From an uncultured Clostridia bacterium (GTDB lineage Bacteria; Bacillota; Clostridia; Oscillospirales; Acutalibacteraceae): a stretch of 7,870 bases of DNA. How positions within the stretch are numbered: the first letter of the stretch is position 1; every line of letters starts with the position of its first letter. Below, one piece after another: positions 6,033-7,870 of the stretch. The stretch is from the NCBI GenBank assembly GCA_947565265.1, contig CANOFK010000043.1:1-7870 (forward strand), in the 5' to 3' direction. The notes below the pieces were generated by a model. The model was given only the letters and a program-made list of their open reading frames with translations. It had not been told where the DNA came from and searched no databases. Both the position numbers and the translations under genes were made by a program.

Positions 6033-7440
6033 CGCTTTTCACCTCCTGGAACAGCGTTGGGAACGCGTCGGATATATTCATGGGCTGGCGCATGGCCGAA
6101 ACCCGGATATCTCCGGGGGAGAGGCCGTTGCGCTGCAAGATATCGGAAAGGTCCCGGCTGATGTCGCCGGAGAAAGCCGCCACCTGCCGGGGGCAGCTTA
6201 CCTGTAGGGAGGTATGCCCCCCGCTGCCGTCTATCAGCAGGTCGAACATACCCAGGCCCTCAATGTCCATTTTGATCAGCAGCCGGGGGGCGGGCTCTTC
6301 CCGGCCGCCGCTGTGCTGGGCGTCCGGGTCCACCCACATCTCGGCAAACACGGCCCGGTCATCCCACTGGAAGGGCAACAGCAAGTGCTGCAAGGGCATA
6401 TACACGCTTTCATTTATAAGGATAGAGCTTAAAAGGTTGCGGAAGATCTCCTGGGCCGCCGTGCCGCCTTCTCCCCGCAGGGAGCGCTGGGCCAACTGGG
6501 CAAAACGCTCGGCAAAGCTGTCCGCGCGGGAGGCCCGGGCAAATTCCGTGTCCCCCAACAGGCGCAGCACGTCGCCGTCTGAAAGGCTGCTCAGGTCCCC
6601 TTTGAAGATATTGTAGTTGCCCAGGTGCCGGAAGGCCTGTATCAGGGACTTTTCGTCGCCGTTCTCATAACGCACCATGTCCAGCGTCAGCAGGGAGAGT
6701 AGGTTGCGGGCCATGCCGTGGTCATGGGTGCGGCGAACATAGTCGGAGATCAGCGGGAACACCTGGCCCCGCAGGATATCAAGCCCCCCCTGGCGGTCGC
6801 CGGCGGCCACGCTGTTCTCCATGCGGCCCAGCATCTCCGTTAACTGGTTGGCCCAGTGGGAGGGCAGCGAGCGGGTCATGTCCTGCAAAGTGCGCATCAT
6901 GCGGGACTGCAGGTGGCTGGTAGAGGACCAGTCACTGTACTGGCGCAAGAACTGCAAAATCTCCGTGCGGAACATCTCGGAGCCGGAACTGTTGTAGGCG
7001 TCCCGCAGGGCGGAGAACAGGGCCCCGCCAAAGCGCAGGCCGCTTTGTAGCTGGTTTTGTAAAAACTTTGCCAGTTGGGCCTCGTCCATGTTAAGCATAT
7101 CCAGAAAGCCCTGCAGCTCTGCCGCAAGGCCGGGGGTAATGCCCGAAGACACCTGTAGCCCCTGCCCCTGCAAAAGCCGTAGGAAGGCGGAGGCGGTGTC
7201 GGGGGCATTGGCAAGGCGCTGTAAGAAAGTAAGGAAGTTGGACTCATACCGCACCCGGTGGGAAACCGAGGCGTCACCGGCCTGCTGCTGGTCGCTGCGC
7301 TGGTCACCGCGGGTAACGCGGTTGGGGTCAACCACATTCTGGATGTTGCGGTTGGGGTCCTGGGGGTTGATCGGCTGGTTCCGGGCATTGGCGTTGTCAT
7401 AGCCAGGCACCGGGTTTGTGGGTCGCAATATTTCAGGCAT
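6013..7440 (-). CDS. FliK-like protein (flagellar hook-length control C-terminal domain type, YlqG-like)
   Basis: A 475-aa soluble protein. Residues 1-60 are Pro/Asn/Gln/Asp-rich and look disordered. About 65-345 is mostly amphipathic helix with many Leu, Gln and Arg residues. About 385-455 resembles the FliK C-terminal (Flg_hook) domain: LLIKMDIEGLGMFDLLI, then a beta strand LQVSC (412-416), an amphipathic helix ISRDLSDILQRNGL (427-440), and IRVSAM. In FliK this domain contacts FlhB to switch export specificity. The gene immediately downstream encodes an FlhB-C-like protein, which supports the assignment. Start ATG 7440 has AGGAG (7455-7451) 10 nt upstream. TGA at 6015-6013 lies inside the next gene. 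There is no sign of a long Thr/Ser/Pro ruler region as in true FliK, so this is probably a paralogue-type protein, not the hook-length ruler. Moderate to good confidence in family, low in exact role. Confidence 0.78.
   Translation of the reverse strand: MPEILRPTNPVPGYDNANARNQPINPQDPNRNIQNVVDPNRVTRGDQRSDQQQAGDASVSHRVRYESNFLTFLQRLANAPDTASAFLRLLQGQGLQVSSGITPGLAAELQGFLDMLNMDEAQLAKFLQNQLQSGLRFGGALFSALRDAYNSSGSEMFRTEILQFLRQYSDWSSTSHLQSRMMRTLQDMTRSLPSHWANQLTEMLGRMENSVAAGDRQGGLDILRGQVFPLISDYVRRTHDHGMARNLLSLLTLDMVRYENGDEKSLIQAFRHLGNYNIFKGDLSSLSDGDVLRLLGDTEFARASRADSFAERFAQLAQRSLRGEGGTAAQEIFRNLLSSILINESVYMPLQHLLLPFQWDDRAVFAEMWVDPDAQHSGGREEPAPRLLIKMDIEGLGMFDLLIDGSGGHTSLQVSCPRQVAAFSGDISRDLSDILQRNGLSPGDIRVSAMRQPMNISDAFPTLFQEVKSGVDVKV
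6042..6047 (-). promoter_or_regulatory. Ribosome binding site that decides the FlhB-like start
   Basis: AGGAGG (minus strand, within AGGAGGTG at 6047-6040) lies inside the 3' end of the FliK-like gene. Spacing is 9 nt to GTG 6032 and 15 nt to ATG 6026, so the GTG is the likelier start and the protein begins MSMSRS. Confidence 0.75.
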
Positions 7441-7499
7441 AGGCTCTCTGCTCCTGTTATCCCCGGCCCATCCAGGGGAGGGAAAATCTCATTCCTTAT

Positions 7500-7528
7500 A
7501 TCATACCAGAAACCGCCGCCCAACGCAA
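7500..7528 (-). promoter_or_regulatory. Promoter of the FliK-like/FlhB-like/PilZ operon
   Basis: On the minus strand TTGCGT (7528-7523) is followed by a 17-bp spacer ending TGG and TATGAT (7505-7500), a TG-extended -10 box. The -35 is weak (3 of 6) but the extended -10 and exact spacing support it. The predicted start near 7493 gives a leader of about 52 nt to ATG 7440. Confidence 0.65.
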
Positions 7529-7682
7529 GCGCCGGAGGGGGCGGCAGCAAAAAAACTGTAAAATATCTGTGGGGCCGGCTGGCCGGCGGTGGGATCCTGC
7601 AAAAAACAAAGATAAAACCCGCGCATCCCTTATTTTTTGCGCTGCCGCTGCCGAAATAGTAATGGGGTATTGCGTTTTGGTG

Positions 7683-7711
7683 TTGCGAAACCGTAGACCC
7701 TGTGTTATAAT
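7683..7711 (+). promoter_or_regulatory. Promoter of the rightward cheA-like gene
   Basis: TTGCGA (7683-7688), 17-bp spacer ending TGT, then a perfect TATAAT (7706-7711) with a TG extension. The predicted start near 7718 leaves a leader of about 50 nt before ATG 7768. The -35 hexamer shares TTGCG with the divergent operon promoter. Both promoters look like housekeeping sigma-A sites, not flagellar sigma-28 sites. Confidence 0.8.
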
Positions 7712-7767
7712 AAAAAGGACGGGATTTACATAAGCCCCGGCAATTTAGCAGAAAAGGTGGAACAGTT

Positions 7768-7870
7768 ATGGGCAACGACATGATGGAGTCCTACCTCTAT
7801 GAGATGAATACGCTCCTGGAATCCCTTGACGAGATGGTGCTGGGCGCGGAGGACAGGAAGACCTTCTCCC
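7768..7870 (+). CDS. cheA: Probable chemotaxis histidine kinase CheA, N-terminal fragment
   Basis: Only 34 codons are inside the window; the gene continues to the right. AAGGTGG (7754-7760) lies 7 nt before ATG 7768. The translation starts MGNDMMESYLYEMNTLL and continues with an acidic amphipathic helix (ESLDEMVLGAED). This resembles the first helix of the CheA Hpt domain in Clostridia, where a similar YIFETxxLLExLExxLL pattern precedes the INEIFRIMHTIKG phospho-site helix. That helix and the phosphorylated His are beyond the edge, so identification rests on a short, moderately specific stretch. CheA autophosphorylates and passes phosphate to CheY to control the flagellar motor. Another Hpt-containing protein is possible. 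Divergent placement beside flagellar-type genes fits. Confidence 0.62.
   Translation, partial: MGNDMMESYLYEMNTLLESLDEMVLGAEDRKTFS

Larger units (their letters stand above)
7441..7767. other. Divergent intergenic region between the FliK-like operon and the cheA-like gene
   Basis: Contains the leftward promoter (7500-7528) and the rightward promoter (7683-7711) with their leaders. Between them (7529-7682) there is no supported gene. GC-rich blocks alternate with A/T tracts such as the A-run at 7549-7555 and the T-run at 7633-7638. A direct repeat of GGCCGGC separated by one base lies at 7573-7587. No RNA gene or terminator with stem plus U-tract was found. Confidence 0.7.

Noticed and set aside
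7631..7657. Possible sigma-28 (flagellar) promoter: TATT, 15 nt, GCCGAAAT upstream of the cheA-like gene
   Set aside because: The -10 matches 7 of 8 but the -35 only 2 of 4, and such matches occur by chance several times in a window this size. A much better sigma-A promoter lies just downstream.
6897..7781. 294-codon minus-strand frame spanning the divergent promoter region and the start of the FliK-like gene
   Set aside because: It runs through both promoters and the well-supported FliK-like gene in another frame; its content is Pro/Ser/Cys/Thr-rich with no ribosome binding site or domain.
1..7870. tRNA, rRNA, CRISPR arrays, insertion sequences, phage or toxin-antitoxin genes
   Set aside because: No cloverleaf, regular repeat-spacer pattern, transposase-like frame, terminal inverted repeats or integrase-like sequence was seen on either strand.

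Overview
The window looks like a piece of a GC-rich Clostridia chromosome (Bacillota, perhaps Oscillospiraceae). The reasons are strong AGGAGG-type ribosome binding sites, sigma-A-type promoters with TG-extended -10 boxes, an S-layer-homology (SLH) surface protein, and a stand-alone FlhB-C-like protein next to a FliK-like protein, an arrangement known from Bacillota (the YlqG/YlqH pair of Bacillus). The taxon is inferred from style and gene content, not from a marker gene.

Layout, right to left. At 7768 a rightward gene begins and leaves the window after 34 codons; its start resembles the N-terminal Hpt domain of clostridial CheA. A 327-bp divergent intergenic region (7441-7767) holds one leftward and one rightward promoter, each with a 17-bp spacer. 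Leftward runs a compact three-gene operon: a 475-aa protein with a FliK-like C-terminal domain (7440-6013), a 135-aa stand-alone homologue of the FlhB cytoplasmic domain (6032-5625, overlapping its neighbour by 20 nt, probable GTG start), and a 205-aa PilZ protein with intact c-di-GMP-binding motifs (5621-5004, 3 nt downstream). Each downstream ribosome binding site lies inside the end of the preceding gene, so translation is probably coupled.

After the operon, a 311-bp gap (4693-5003) contains a 50-nt imperfect palindrome, a good leftward promoter and a structured leader of about 120 nt. It precedes a very large gene (4692 to beyond position 1, at least 1564 codons) for a secreted, SLH-anchored cell-surface protein with a beta-helix-like section and a chain of Ig/fibronectin-III-like modules. 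This gene occupies the left 60% of the window.

How they may fit together: in flagellar export, FliK and the FlhB cytoplasmic domain together control the substrate switch. Here a FliK-like and a soluble FlhB-C-like protein are co-translated with a c-di-GMP receptor, divergently from a likely chemotaxis kinase. A c-di-GMP-responsive modulator of flagellar export or motility is the most interesting hypothesis, but it is inference. The SLH gene has its own promoter and may be functionally separate.
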